From assembly GCA_030528145.1 (NCBI GenBank), contig JAUMZK010000001.1:475931-539930 (forward strand): a stretch of DNA of 64,000 nucleotides, read 5' to 3'. Below are positions 17,439-28,500 of this stretch, piece by piece (within the stretch, counting starts at the first letter, position 1; every line of letters begins with the position of its first letter). The DNA comes from Actinomycetaceae bacterium. GTDB taxonomy: Bacteria > Actinomycetota > Actinomycetes > Actinomycetales > Actinomycetaceae. Below the pieces are notes generated by a model, which searched no databases, was not told the DNA's origin, and saw only the letters and a program-made list of their open reading frames with translations. A program made the translations under genes and the position numbers.

Positions 17439-19814
17439 ATGAAACCTAACTTAACTACCGAACTAGGCGCCTTTACCCGCTCAGTTGCTGGCAGAAATCC
17501 AGGTTCGGCCACTCCCATGGAAATGTGGACGGGGTTGTCCGACGCAGTGGTCGCACGCATAGCCGACAAGTGGGAAGAAACCACGAAACTCTACCAGCAG
17601 GGGCGCCAGCAGCACTATTTTTCCGCCGAGTTCTTGATGGGGCGGGCAATGCTGAACAACCTGACAAACCTGGGGCTACTTGAGGACGCCCGCGCCGCCA
17701 CTGACGCTTTTGGAATGAACCTAGTGGACGTCCTCGAATCTGAACCCGATGCATCGCTTGGAAACGGTGGATTAGGGCGACTGGCGGCGTGTTTCTTGGA
17801 TTCCTGTGCCACCATGAACCTGCCCGTATTTGGGTACGGTATTTTGTACCGCTACGGTCTGTTTAAGCAGTCATTCGAGGGCGGTTTCCAACGCGAACAC
17901 CCCGACCCCTGGATGGAAGAGGGCTACCCCTTCGTGATTCGGCGCGAAGAAGAAAGCCGCATTGTTTCTTTTGCGGACATGACCGTACACGCCATTCCTT
18001 ACGACATGCCCATTACTGGGTATGGAACTGACAATGTGGGGACTTTGCGGCTCTGGCGCGCCGAACCCATGGAAGACTTTGACTACGACGCGTTTAATTC
18101 GCAACGTTTTTCCGAGGCTACTTTGGAGCGCGAACGCGTCAGCGACCTGTCTCGCGTCCTCTACCCCAATGACACTACTTTCGAGGGCAAAGTGTTGCGA
18201 GTACGCCAACAGTACTTCTTTGTGTCGGCGTCCTTGCAAATGATGATCGATACCTTCCTGTCCCAACATAGCGACGATGTGCGCGACTTCGCCAAATATA
18301 ATTGCATCCAACTAAACGACACACATCCAGTTTTGGCTATTCCCGAACTGATGCGCCTGCTCATGGACGTTCACGGACTAGGTTGGGACGAAGCCTGGAA
18401 AGTAGTTAGCGAAACCTTCGCCTACACCAACCACACCGTCCTCGCCGAAGCCCTGGAAACCTGGGAATACAGTATTTTCCAACGGCTCTTTCCCCGCATC
18501 CTCGAAATAGTTGCCGAAATCGACCGACGCTTCCGCCTGGAACTGTGCGAAGCCGGGTGGGACCAGGGCAAAATCGACTACATGGCGCCCATCCAAAACG
18601 GGTCCATTCACATGGCGTGGATTGCGTGCTACGCAGCATTTTCCATTAACGGTGTGGCTGCCTTACACACCGAAATTATTAAGAGCGACACGTTGCACGA
18701 CTGGCACGATATTTGGCCCGAAAAATTTAATAACAAAACCAATGGGGTTACGCCCCGACGGTGGCTAAACCAAATTAATCCGCGCCTTGCCGCATTGCTG
18801 ACCAAACTGTGTGGTTCGGACGCCTGGGTTACCAACATGGACTTGTTACGTCCGCTCGCTTCCGCAGGCGATAATCCAGAAGTTTTACAAGAACTAATTG
18901 CAATTAAGCAAGAAAACAAGGAACGCTTCGCCACGTGGTTAAAGGGACGCACCGACCTCGAAATAATCCCAGGTGCCATGGTGGACGTCCAAATTAAGCG
19001 TCTCCATGAATACAAGCGCCAACTGCTGAACGCACTGTACATTTTGGACCTTTATTTCCGCGTGAAAGCCGATCCCAGTATTGTGCAAACACCCCGCGTG
19101 TTTGTTTTTGGCGCGAAAGCTGCACCAGGGTATTTCCGCGCCAAAGCCATAATCAAGTTCATCAACGAAGTCGCCCGCCTTATTTCCGAGGACGACGCCG
19201 TAAACGACAAATTACAGGTCGTCTTTGTACCCAACTACAATGTTTCCCCGGCCGAATACATTATTCCCGCCGCCGATATTTCCGAACAAATATCGGTGGC
19301 TGGCAAAGAAGCATCCGGCACCTCGAACATGAAATTCATGATGAATGGCGCATTGACGCTAGGCACAATGGACGGGGCAAACGTAGAAATTGTGGATGCC
19401 GTAGGAACCGACAATGCCTACATTTTCGGGGCGCGCGTTGAAGAACTGCCAGAATTGCGCCGAAACTACGATCCTTACCAGGTAATGACCGATGTACCGG
19501 GGCTAAAACGCGCTCTTGACGCCCTAGTAGACGGCACTTTAGATGATGCTTATACTGGCATGTTCCATGACTTGCGTCACTCCTTACTGGAGTCGCCCGG
19601 CTACGAACCAGCCGACGTGTACTATGTTTTAGGAGATTTCGCCGATTACCGCAAAGTTCGCGACCAGATGGCAAAAGACTACGAAGACCAGATGGCGTGG
19701 GCGTCCAAAGCGTGGCAAAACATCTGCTATTCAGGTCGCTTCAGTTCCGACCGCACTATAAACGATTATGCCCAGGAAGTGTGGAAAATAGCGCCGCAAA
19801 AAATCACAAAATAA
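17439..19814 (+). CDS. glgP: Glycogen/alpha-glucan phosphorylase
   Basis: A 791-residue GT35 phosphorylase releasing glucose-1-phosphate from alpha-1,4-glucans. DASLGNGGLGRLAACFLDS (residues ~103-122) and the PLP site EASGTSNMKFMMNGALT, with Lys632 forming the Schiff base, are intact; NGVTPRRWL is also family-typical. The N-terminus is shorter than in animal enzymes, as normal for bacteria. ATG at 17439 has AGGGAGA seven bases upstream. It is a single gene between brnQ and the protease gene; no other glycogen genes are in the window. Confidence 0.96.
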   Translation: MKPNLTTELGAFTRSVAGRNPGSATPMEMWTGLSDAVVARIADKWEETTKLYQQGRQQHYFSAEFLMGRAMLNNLTNLGLLEDARAATDAFGMNLVDVLESEPDASLGNGGLGRLAACFLDSCATMNLPVFGYGILYRYGLFKQSFEGGFQREHPDPWMEEGYPFVIRREEESRIVSFADMTVHAIPYDMPITGYGTDNVGTLRLWRAEPMEDFDYDAFNSQRFSEATLERERVSDLSRVLYPNDTTFEGKVLRVRQQYFFVSASLQMMIDTFLSQHSDDVRDFAKYNCIQLNDTHPVLAIPELMRLLMDVHGLGWDEAWKVVSETFAYTNHTVLAEALETWEYSIFQRLFPRILEIVAEIDRRFRLELCEAGWDQGKIDYMAPIQNGSIHMAWIACYAAFSINGVAALHTEIIKSDTLHDWHDIWPEKFNNKTNGVTPRRWLNQINPRLAALLTKLCGSDAWVTNMDLLRPLASAGDNPEVLQELIAIKQENKERFATWLKGRTDLEIIPGAMVDVQIKRLHEYKRQLLNALYILDLYFRVKADPSIVQTPRVFVFGAKAAPGYFRAKAIIKFINEVARLISEDDAVNDKLQVVFVPNYNVSPAEYIIPAADISEQISVAGKEASGTSNMKFMMNGALTLGTMDGANVEIVDAVGTDNAYIFGARVEELPELRRNYDPYQVMTDVPGLKRALDALVDGTLDDAYTGMFHDLRHSLLESPGYEPADVYYVLGDFADYRKVRDQMAKDYEDQMAWASKAWQNICYSGRFSSDRTINDYAQEVWKIAPQKITK

Positions 19815-19829
19815 ACACAAACGGTCGTT

Positions 19830-19871
19830 TTGACAACACCCTCAGCATTCTTTTAGGTTAGGCATGCCTGA
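19830..19871 (+). promoter_or_regulatory. Promoter with DtxR/IdeR-type iron box ahead of the S8 protease gene
   Basis: A perfect -35 TTGACA (19830-19835) is followed at about 17-18 bases by TTAGGTTAGGCATGCCTGA (19853-19871). That 19-mer matches the DtxR/IdeR consensus TWAGGTTAGSCTWACCTWA at 16 of 19 positions and lies where the -10 should be. An iron-loaded DtxR family repressor bound here would block the promoter, so the downstream protease would be made under iron limitation. The match is seen; the regulation is inferred. Confidence 0.65.
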
Positions 19872-19891
19872 ACAATCTATAAGGATGTTGC

Positions 19892-22800
19892 ATGAAACCT
19901 ATTTACCGCAAGGTGCTCTCGGTGTTCGCCCTGGCAGGAATGGTATCCACGGGTATTCCCCTGCTCAGTGACTCAAATGCGAGCACCGGGGGCGTCGCCC
20001 TCGAACAATCAGACACACGCCTAGCTGGACTTGACAGTGTAATTAGCGAAAGTGGCAACCAGGACAAACTGCGCGTCATCGTCCAAACCCAACCGCGACT
20101 ACACAAACAAGCAATAGCCGCTATAAAACGCCTACGTGGCGCCCAAATTAACTACGAATACACCACCGTTTTGAACGGCGCCTCAATCACCCTCCCCACC
20201 GCACAGTTACGCGCACTAGACCAAATTGACGGACTGACATACGCCGAAAAATCGCGCCACTTCAAGCCGCAAATGCTCAAAGCAAAAGAAATGGTCAATG
20301 CGGTTTCTGTAGCCAAAAAACACCGAACCGACGGGCGGGGAATGGTGATCGCCCTCGTCGATTCCGGCGTGGACGTAACCCATAAAGATATGCGCTTAGA
20401 CCCCGGTGTCACCCCCAAAATAAAAACCGTCACCCCCACCCCCGTGGGCGATACCAAATTCACCCAAAAAATACCGCACGGGTACAACTTCGTTGCCCAC
20501 AACCATAACCTCTTAGAAGAATACGAACGCCCCCACGGCATGCACATTGCCGGCATTTTGGCGGGAAACGCCACTGACGAGGACGTCGCCGCCGGACGCG
20601 GCATAGACGGCATGGCGCCAAATGCGCAGCTGCTGGTATACCGCGTATTTTCCGACCGCGCCGATACCGTGGTGCCAATTATCGACGATACCGTCTACGC
20701 CGCAATGGAGGACGCAGTAAAACACGGGGCTGACGTCATGTCGCTAAGTATTGGTGACTACGGCACGGGCAAGCGCTCTGACGCATTTTACAAAGCCGTC
20801 GAAAACGCGAAAAAACACGGCATCGTTATTGCCGGATCCATGGGAAATGCGGGAACTTCCGGTTCTACCAGCTCCTATGACCGCTACACTAACGAAACTA
20901 CCGGAGGCACCGACCTGGCAACCACCGTGTCCGTGGCGGCAAACCTGGGAGTGATCGGGGTGGGATCAACCTCTCACACCTACCGCGAATCACACCAGTT
21001 CCAACTGGCAGATGCCAAATATTTCTACATTCCGGTGTCTTATTCCACTGTGCCCACGCAAAATTACCAACTGGTTGATGCCGGAAACGGCACGGACGCA
21101 GACGTAACCAAAGCAACAGTAAGCGGCAAGGTCGCCATTATTGGGCGCACCCAAGAAGATCCCAAGGCACAATTTGACCGCCTGCGCGCCGCCGGCGCCA
21201 AAGGCGTAATAATTTACAACAGCAACCTGGGACGAAACCGAGACTACTACCACACAGAAGCCGCCCAAATCTTGGAAGAAAACGTCGCTAAAGACCTGTG
21301 GGGCATTTCAGTCAGCTACGATGACGGACAAAAAATCCTCGCCCAGGTAAAGAATTCTGCCGGGACAAATTTGCGTCTGCAAACCCTAGGCATGAAAGCC
21401 GTGAAAAAGCCCGGTCGCTCCGAAATATCAGGTTTTTCCAGTTGGGGTTCAACCGTTGACCTAGAACTGAAACCAGACCTGGTCGCCCCCGGTGAAGACA
21501 TCTTGTCTACTTTTAACCACAACCGCCTGGGCACAATGTCCGGCACTTCCATGTCTACACCTGTCGTGGCCGGTGCCGCCGCCCTGCTGCTGCCCACATA
21601 TCGCGGGCTAAACAAACCAGCGAACTTGGACATGGGCGACTTCACCCGCATAATGATGATGAATACTGCCAAACCGATGCGGGATCGAGGCGCCCTCGAA
21701 AACTCTCCCCGCCAGCAAGGCGCGGGTATGTTGGACGTTGACAGCGCCCTCGAAAATAAAGTCCTGTTGACTGCAAACGGGCGCGGCGCCGCCACTTTAA
21801 AAGAAATAAAGGGCGACACTGTTACCTTTACGGCGACACTGCGCAACATGGGAAAAAAACCCGCCAGTTACAACCTGCGTCCATCAAAAGTGATGTCAAC
21901 TGGGTTTGTGACGGTCGATAAAGGCACAGAAAAAGTGCAAGAAGTACATTCCGTGGCAGTGCCGGGCGGGACTTTAGAAGCACGCACCCAAAAAGTCACC
22001 GTTGCACCCGGCAAGGAGGTCGAGGTCGAATTCACCTTGAAGACTCCCAGCTCTGTCACAGACCGTTTCATGGAAGGCTACATCTACTTCAAGTCCACGG
22101 ATAGCCAAAACCTAGTCCTGCCCTATTTTGGGTACAAAGGCGATTGGGGCGCCGACCCCATTATCGACACACCAAGGTGGGAAAAAGGCAATAAAACCGG
22201 GCTGACGGCTATGATGACTTCGGCTCCCTCGCTAACTAAAGACAAATTCATTTTGCAGGGATTAAAAGACGATAAAAACTACCAGGATGGAACCGTAGAT
22301 CCGGAAAATATTGCATTTTCGCCCTCGTCCAAAAATACGGTAACGACGCAAGCTATGATACGTTTGGGCGTGTTGCGTGACCTGGTGGATTATCGTATCG
22401 ACGTGGTGGATGCCAAAACAGCATCCGCACTGCCGTTATACACTATTGCCACCGGACCGTTTTTAGAAAAATTCCGGCGCGCGGACTGGGCAGAAAGTGA
22501 CTTCTATAAGAAGAAGTTCACTTCCCCACCCGAAAACCAGCGGTGGAATGGCGATATTTACGACCCTAAGAGCGGCAAACTGGTGACCGCGCCCGCAGGA
22601 CAATATTATATTCGCGTTGCCGCCAGAAACGACTTGGACAAACCGTACCAGTTGACGTATTTGCCGGTGAAAATCGACAATAAAGCGCCCACCGCAACAC
22701 TGCAAAAAACCAGTAGCGATTACGAGGTGACTGCCAGTGACGAAAATGGAATCTGGTTGGTAAAAGCTACGTTAGACAGTCGCGAAATTCCAGTCGAAAA

Positions 22801-24976
22801 AAATGGCGACGGAAAGTGGAAAATTAGGAATGTCACGGCAGCTGAGAACGCAGAAAATCAGCTGAAAATTCAAGTAATTGACCATGCGGGCAATTACAAA
22901 ATTTTGAATCAAGTATTAGATACGCCAAACATTATCACCAGCAGTTTGAAAGAATTTGGTATTGGCAAGAACAAGCAACTGACTATAAAAGTCAGCAAGA
23001 AAGTTGCGAAGGTGAGCGTCCAAATTGACGGAACTGATCAGAAAGTCGAGTCCGCTGCGGATCACAGCTACAAGATAGCAAAGCCGGATTCGTTAGCCCA
23101 GGGAAAGCACAAGCTGACCATCACCGGTAAGGATGCTAAAGGCGCGCAAGTGGCAACACTGAGGCAAGATTTTACCAACGACACTGAGCCGCCCAAAGTT
23201 ACCTACCACGTTGATTACCAGGATGAGGACGCAAACTTCCTGAAAGTAACCGGGGGGTTCGCCCTCGTCAAAGGTCAAGTAACAGACACCGTCAGCGACG
23301 CAGCGCACCTGAAAGGGCACTACTACGTGCTCGATCCAACGAAGAGCAAACAAGTGGAACACCCATTGCCCGTAGACAAGAACGGTAACTTCGAGCTGAA
23401 GGTGTATAAGTCGGACTATCCGGAATCTGTATCCTTCAAGTTTGTCGACGAAGCCGGATTTGCGGAAATGAAGACTTTCTTCCTGACAGATCTTGACGAT
23501 TTGGACGAGGACGAAAACACTGCCCCCTTCTTCACTAATTTTGATAAAGTAAACATTTTCTTCAAAGCTGAAAACTTAGAAGATGGAGACATCAAAGAAA
23601 TTAGTAAAGGCAAGTACACGACTGAATTAAAGGTATTTTGTGACGAAGAAGAATACTCAGTAAAAGTCAACGATCTGCCTCTGAAGAAGTGCGAGGGCGG
23701 GCATGTTACTATGGCTTTGCCACTGATAGAGGGCGCCAATTATGTAAACATTAACGGTTACGATGATAAAGATCAGTTCATTTTTGAGGCTCGCAAGTAC
23801 ATATTTTTGGACGTTCACGCACCGACCTTGCACATAGACAATTTCAAAGTGTCACCCAAATTAAAGTCCGACGAAAATGACCACAATATTTTGGGCACTA
23901 TTTGGACAAATAAGAACATTTTGAAGCTATCCGGTTGGGCAGAAGATAACGGCTTGGAATGGTTCTTGCGAATCAATGACTCGGTTATTAAGCGCGGGAA
24001 AGCCTGGCGTGAATTCGGTGGCAACCGCGAAAAATTTGAATACCAAACCAAGGTTGCGGACGGGGATTTCCTGAAGCTCTATGCCGGCGACTACTTTGGG
24101 AACGAAGACCACCACAAAGACGCCAAGTATCGCGTAAAAATCGACACGGTAAAACCAACCGTCAGCGTGAATATTCCGGCACTGAACCGTCCTGGTGTTG
24201 TACTAGACGCGAAGGTGCAGGACAATGTGGCGCTCGACCAAACCGAATACTTGCTAGACGGCAAACCCACTTCCGCGGGCACAGCCATAACCGAAACTGG
24301 GGAACATCGTTTTGAAGTCATTGCCACCGATATCGCCGGTAACACTACGAGGACGATAGCGAACTTCGCAGTAGTTGGTCCGCCAAAGGCCACCGCAATC
24401 ACAGACAAAGTGAAACGCGGCGACGTGAAACACGTGGAAAAGTGGCTGCGCCTCGACTACGGAACTACCGCGAAATTTGTGTCCTTCAGACCGCCGTACA
24501 TGAGCGGAGAGCCAGCACTAATTAAAGTCCTCCTCACCAACTCGGTGGGCGACAGCAAAACTGCCACCTACAAACTGACTATTGAAGAGGACGCTAAGCC
24601 GACACCGACACCTCAGCCCGCACCGCACCCGGAGCCAAGCCCACAGCCCGAGCCAAAGCCCGAACCGGTTCCACAGCCAGATCCGTTGCCGCAACCGAAC
24701 CCGGCTCCACGACCTGCGCCAAATCCGGATCCGAATCTGGGCACCCACCCGGCGCCTAAGCCCTCCCCTGTACCAACACCGGGCAGAGGAACCACGGGAG
24801 GGGCGTCCTCGGATCGTGGCAAAGTCCATACCCACCGGTCTGCTTTAGCAAAAACCGGGTTAGCCGCTGGATTCTTGGTTTCGCTGGCAACATTTATGGC
24901 CGTCATAGGCACTGCATTATGGGAAGGCTCGCGGCGCCGCCGCAAACCAGAGCTTCCGGTCACGCCTAAGCAATAG
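19892..24976 (+). CDS. Sortase-anchored subtilisin-family cell-envelope protease
   Basis: A 1694-residue secreted S8 serine protease of the lactocepin/C5a-peptidase type. Signal peptide ~1-30. Catalytic triad: Asp157 (ALVDSGVD), His215 (HGMHIAGIL, the lactocepin-like variant of HGTHVAG), Ser553 (GTSMSTPVVAG). A PA-type insert lies between His and Ser (~385-500), followed by an Fn3-like domain (~620-740) and several Ig-like modules. A Pro-Lys-Glu-rich wall-spanning stretch (~1575-1640) leads to LAKTG (1652-1656), a hydrophobic segment and an RRRRK tail, as for class E sortase substrates. Preceded by a probable iron box and AAGGA. Likely surface proteolysis of host or peptide substrates. Confidence 0.93.
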   Translation: MKPIYRKVLSVFALAGMVSTGIPLLSDSNASTGGVALEQSDTRLAGLDSVISESGNQDKLRVIVQTQPRLHKQAIAAIKRLRGAQINYEYTTVLNGASITLPTAQLRALDQIDGLTYAEKSRHFKPQMLKAKEMVNAVSVAKKHRTDGRGMVIALVDSGVDVTHKDMRLDPGVTPKIKTVTPTPVGDTKFTQKIPHGYNFVAHNHNLLEEYERPHGMHIAGILAGNATDEDVAAGRGIDGMAPNAQLLVYRVFSDRADTVVPIIDDTVYAAMEDAVKHGADVMSLSIGDYGTGKRSDAFYKAVENAKKHGIVIAGSMGNAGTSGSTSSYDRYTNETTGGTDLATTVSVAANLGVIGVGSTSHTYRESHQFQLADAKYFYIPVSYSTVPTQNYQLVDAGNGTDADVTKATVSGKVAIIGRTQEDPKAQFDRLRAAGAKGVIIYNSNLGRNRDYYHTEAAQILEENVAKDLWGISVSYDDGQKILAQVKNSAGTNLRLQTLGMKAVKKPGRSEISGFSSWGSTVDLELKPDLVAPGEDILSTFNHNRLGTMSGTSMSTPVVAGAAALLLPTYRGLNKPANLDMGDFTRIMMMNTAKPMRDRGALENSPRQQGAGMLDVDSALENKVLLTANGRGAATLKEIKGDTVTFTATLRNMGKKPASYNLRPSKVMSTGFVTVDKGTEKVQEVHSVAVPGGTLEARTQKVTVAPGKEVEVEFTLKTPSSVTDRFMEGYIYFKSTDSQNLVLPYFGYKGDWGADPIIDTPRWEKGNKTGLTAMMTSAPSLTKDKFILQGLKDDKNYQDGTVDPENIAFSPSSKNTVTTQAMIRLGVLRDLVDYRIDVVDAKTASALPLYTIATGPFLEKFRRADWAESDFYKKKFTSPPENQRWNGDIYDPKSGKLVTAPAGQYYIRVAARNDLDKPYQLTYLPVKIDNKAPTATLQKTSSDYEVTASDENGIWLVKATLDSREIPVEKNGDGKWKIRNVTAAENAENQLKIQVIDHAGNYKILNQVLDTPNIITSSLKEFGIGKNKQLTIKVSKKVAKVSVQIDGTDQKVESAADHSYKIAKPDSLAQGKHKLTITGKDAKGAQVATLRQDFTNDTEPPKVTYHVDYQDEDANFLKVTGGFALVKGQVTDTVSDAAHLKGHYYVLDPTKSKQVEHPLPVDKNGNFELKVYKSDYPESVSFKFVDEAGFAEMKTFFLTDLDDLDEDENTAPFFTNFDKVNIFFKAENLEDGDIKEISKGKYTTELKVFCDEEEYSVKVNDLPLKKCEGGHVTMALPLIEGANYVNINGYDDKDQFIFEARKYIFLDVHAPTLHIDNFKVSPKLKSDENDHNILGTIWTNKNILKLSGWAEDNGLEWFLRINDSVIKRGKAWREFGGNREKFEYQTKVADGDFLKLYAGDYFGNEDHHKDAKYRVKIDTVKPTVSVNIPALNRPGVVLDAKVQDNVALDQTEYLLDGKPTSAGTAITETGEHRFEVIATDIAGNTTRTIANFAVVGPPKATAITDKVKRGDVKHVEKWLRLDYGTTAKFVSFRPPYMSGEPALIKVLLTNSVGDSKTATYKLTIEEDAKPTPTPQPAPHPEPSPQPEPKPEPVPQPDPLPQPNPAPRPAPNPDPNLGTHPAPKPSPVPTPGRGTTGGASSDRGKVHTHRSALAKTGLAAGFLVSLATFMAVIGTALWEGSRRRRKPELPVTPKQ

Positions 24977-25022
24977 TTAGCTAATTCCAGTCAACTATTT
25001 TCGGCGCAGTTAAAAGCTAGTT

Positions 25023-25060
25023 CCCCGAAGGCAGGCACCCTTCCTAGCCTGCCTTTGGGG
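25023..25060 (+). terminator. Terminator hairpin after the protease gene
   Basis: Fourteen-base stem CCCCGAAGGCAGGC / GCCTGCCTTTGGGG with one G-T pair and a 10-base loop, 46 bases past the protease stop. Only a weak T stretch follows, and it could act in both directions. Confidence 0.65.
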
Positions 25061-25504
25061 AGCTTCTGTTTATCTCGCACTCCGTCCCGTGTCCACTGCC
25101 TGTCTTCTTGCGGCAGCAAAATCGTTTGTTGTCAGCAAAATAGTTTGCCCTCACGGGGGTGTTTTTTCGTGAGGCACAATCATTTTCTGAGGTAAAACCG
25201 CATAACATTTGCACTGAGCAAAATTGTTTAGCCTCAGCAAAATCATTCGCCCTCACGACAGCGCAGTCGCAGTTTCCCAAGGGCAACGCTTGTCTAACGG
25301 TCTGGGATACGCTGGGGGGTTAGGGCGGAGCGCGGGCAGTTCAGCGGGCATTGAGACGCACTGAAAATGCGGCTCACGGGCACCGCGCCCGACCCAAACC
25401 CACTGTCCATTTCCCCGCAGTAGCAAGGGGCAGCAAGGGGAGGCACGAAGCTTCCGTTTCGCCCTCCCCTAGCCGCTATTCAGCGTTACCGCCTACAAAC
25501 CGCG
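25061..25504. repeat. Gene-free spacer with a cluster of five ~21-bp repeats
   Basis: No convincing gene lies between the protease terminator and the ileS stop. At 25114-25255 there are five degenerate copies of a ~21-bp unit whose reverse-strand consensus is TGAGGGCRAAYNATTTTGCTG: starts near 25114, 25133, 25170 (inverted), 25215 and 25235, the last two sharing two bases. Between copies 2 and 3 an inverted repeat GCCCTCACG / CGTGAGGC surrounds a T6 run. A 22-bp copy with two mismatches recurs at 63939-63960. An 80-codon reading frame on the minus strand across the cluster looks like a by-product of the repeats. From 25256 to 25504 I see nothing recognisable. Confidence 0.6.
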
Positions 25505-28500
25505 TTATCCTTGTGATTTGCGCAGCTCGACACGGATGGTATCACCGGGAATAACATCCATTGTGACCGCCAGGGTCTCGCGTGAAATCATTTCGCTGTG
25601 GGTGCGCACATCCATCACGCGGGTTTCTGGCACACGCACTATCAAATTGATGCGGTCTGCAATATGCAATCCCTCGGCTTTGCGCTGGTCTTGGATAGTG
25701 CGCACTAAGTCGCGCGCGTATCCCTCCGCCTCCAACGCATTATCAATGGTGGTGTCCAGGACGATAAACGTTCCCTTACCAACCACGGTGGCGCTTTCGC
25801 CCTCGCCTGCTTGCACGCGTAGCCGGGTGCTAACTTGACCGGGTCCCAACACTACCGGTTCGCCACCTACGAGGACGCCCTCGAATTTGATCTTGCCACC
25901 GCCGGCTTCGACCCACTCCCCTGTCTTTTGTGCTTTGAACAGTTGGGAAGTGTGCTTGCGGACATTAGCTGGGAATTCACGTGGGAATAACGTCAGTTCT
26001 TTGGTGACCTCCAGACCAGATTCGCCAGCGGGCACCAAGCGTACTTGTTTCACGTTTACTTCGCTCTCGACTAGGGGCGTGAACGCTTTCAACGATTCAA
26101 TGTTGTCCGACACCACAGTGAGCTGGCGCAACGGTTGACGCACGCGAATCTTTTCAGCTTTACGCAGCGAGTGCGCACCGGATACGACCGCGCGCACCTC
26201 CTCCATGGTCTCTACTAAGGCGTCATCATCCCAAGGTGTGACGGGCTGAGGGTAATCAGTCAAGTGTACTGATTCTCCACCGGTCAGCCCTCTCCAAATC
26301 TCCTCGGTCAGCAGAGGTGCCAATGGGGCTGCCACTTCCATGAGTCGCACGAGGACGGTGTATAAAGTATCGAATGCCGCTTCGTCCTCGTCCCAGAAAC
26401 GTTGCCGAGAATTACGCACATACCAGTTGCTAAGGCGGTCTGCGAAGTGTTCTACCAGGTGACAGGCGCCAGCAATGTCATAGGTGTCTTGTGCGGCGCG
26501 CACCTCGCGCGTCAGCTTGTTCAGCGCCGCCAAAATGTAACGGTCCATTTCCTCCAGCCCCGCGGCGTCCTCAATGCGTTTCGCCGCATAACCAGCGCCC
26601 TTATTACAAGCCCCGGCGTATAGCACGAAGAAATAGTAGGTGTTCCACAACGGCAACAGAATTTGGCGCACGGTGTCGCGAATGCCACTATCGGTTACTA
26701 TCAGGTTGCCTCCGCGCACTACCGGCGAAGACATCAAGAACCACCGCATCGCATCCGAACCGTAGTTATCAAACACACCGCGCACGTCAGGGTAATTGCG
26801 CAATGACTTGGACATCTTGCGTCCATCATCGCCCAAAACAATGCCATGTGAAATACAGCTAGTGAACGCATTGCAGTCAAACAGTGCGGTCGCTAACACG
26901 TGCAACACGTAGAACCAGCCGCGCGTCTGCCCAATGTATTCCACAATGAAGTCGCCTGGATAGTGGCTGTTAAACCATTCCTTGTTTTCAAACGGGTAGT
27001 GGACCTGCGCGAACGGCATAGACCCAGAATCGAACCAGCAGTCCAAAACGTCCGGAATGCGCCGCATCATGGATTTGCCCGTGGGGTCGTCCGGGTTGGG
27101 GCGCACCAAAGTATCGATGAAGGGGCGGTGTAAGTCTGTAACTTCCACGCCAAAGTCCCGTTCCAATTCCGCAAAAGAACCGTAAACGTCAATACGCGGA
27201 TATTCCGGGTTGTCCGACTTCCACACCGGGATGGGACTGCCCCAGTACCGGTTCCGCGATATCGACCAGTCGCGGGCACCTTCCAGCCACTTGCCGAACT
27301 GTCCATCTTTGGTGTGTTCTGGTACCCACGTGATGTTCTGGTTCAGTTCCACCATACGGTCGCGGAAAGCCGATACTTTCACAAACCAGCTGGACACGGC
27401 CCTATAAATCAGGGGTTTGCGACACCGCCAGCAGTGCGGGTAGGAGTGGTTGTAGGACTGTTGGCGCACCAATCTGGCGCGCTTTTCTTTGGGCGTGCGC
27501 GCGAGCGGACCCGCATCTTGTTCGTGGGCGCGACGCAAGTCCATGATTATTGGCTTGTTGGCGTCAAATACTTGCAAGCCCTCATATTCGGGAACTTCCG
27601 CAGTGAATTTACCGGCCTCGTCTACTGGCAAGACCGCGTTAATCCCCGCGTCCATACACGCGAACATGTCGTCCTCGCCAAATGCGGGAGCAATATGTAC
27701 CAGTCCCGTGCCGTCCTCGGTGGACACGAAGTCTGCGCCGATCACATGGAAGGCGTTTGGACCGGGCACGTCCGTCCCCGTATCAGCAAAGTAATCGAAA
27801 ATCGGGGTGTAAGCTCGCCCAACTAATTCGCTACCTTTGACCGTGCGTAACACCTGCGGTTCTGTGCCCAGTTCTTTGGTGTAATTTTGCACGAGGGCGC
27901 TGGCTAAGATTACGGTTTCTCCAGCTAACGAAGATTCCAGGTCGGCTGCCACGGATACCACGGCGTAGTCGATGTTCGGCCCTACCGCAACGGCCAGGTT
28001 AGAGGGCAACGTCCATGGCGTAGTGGTCCAAATTAGCGCTAATTCGCCACTTTCGAGGCGCAGCCCTACTGTAACCGTGTTGTCCTGGCGGTCTTGGTAA
28101 ACGTCATCGTCCATTTTTAGTTCATGGTTGGACAGTGGCGTCTGGTCGTGCCAACAGTAGGGCAGCACGCGGTAGCCTTCGTAAGCAAGACCCTTGTCGT
28201 AGAGGGTCTTGAACGCCCAGATTACCGATTCCATGTAGGTGGGATCTAAAGTTTTGTAGTCGTTTTCCCAGTCCACCCAGCGGGCTTGCCGGTTTACGTA
28301 GTCTTGCCATTCGTTGGTGTATCGCAGTACCGAGGATCGGCAGGTCTCATTGAATTTGGCGATGCCGATTCCGTCCGGACCGTCAATGTCGCTTTTGTCT
28401 TCGATCCCGAGGATGCGTTCGGCTTCCAGTTCTGCGGGCAAGCCGTGCGTGTCCCATCCGAACCGACGCTCTACACGTCTACCAAGTTGGGTTTGGTAGC

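Noticed and set aside
25114..25255. Possible CRISPR array
   Set aside because: Repeats are ~21 bp, degenerate, partly inverted, with spacers from 0 to 25 bases, and no cas genes are present.
25044..25286. 80-codon frame on the minus strand across the repeat cluster
   Set aside because: Its repeated peptide segments come from the DNA repeats; no ribosome binding site or family match.
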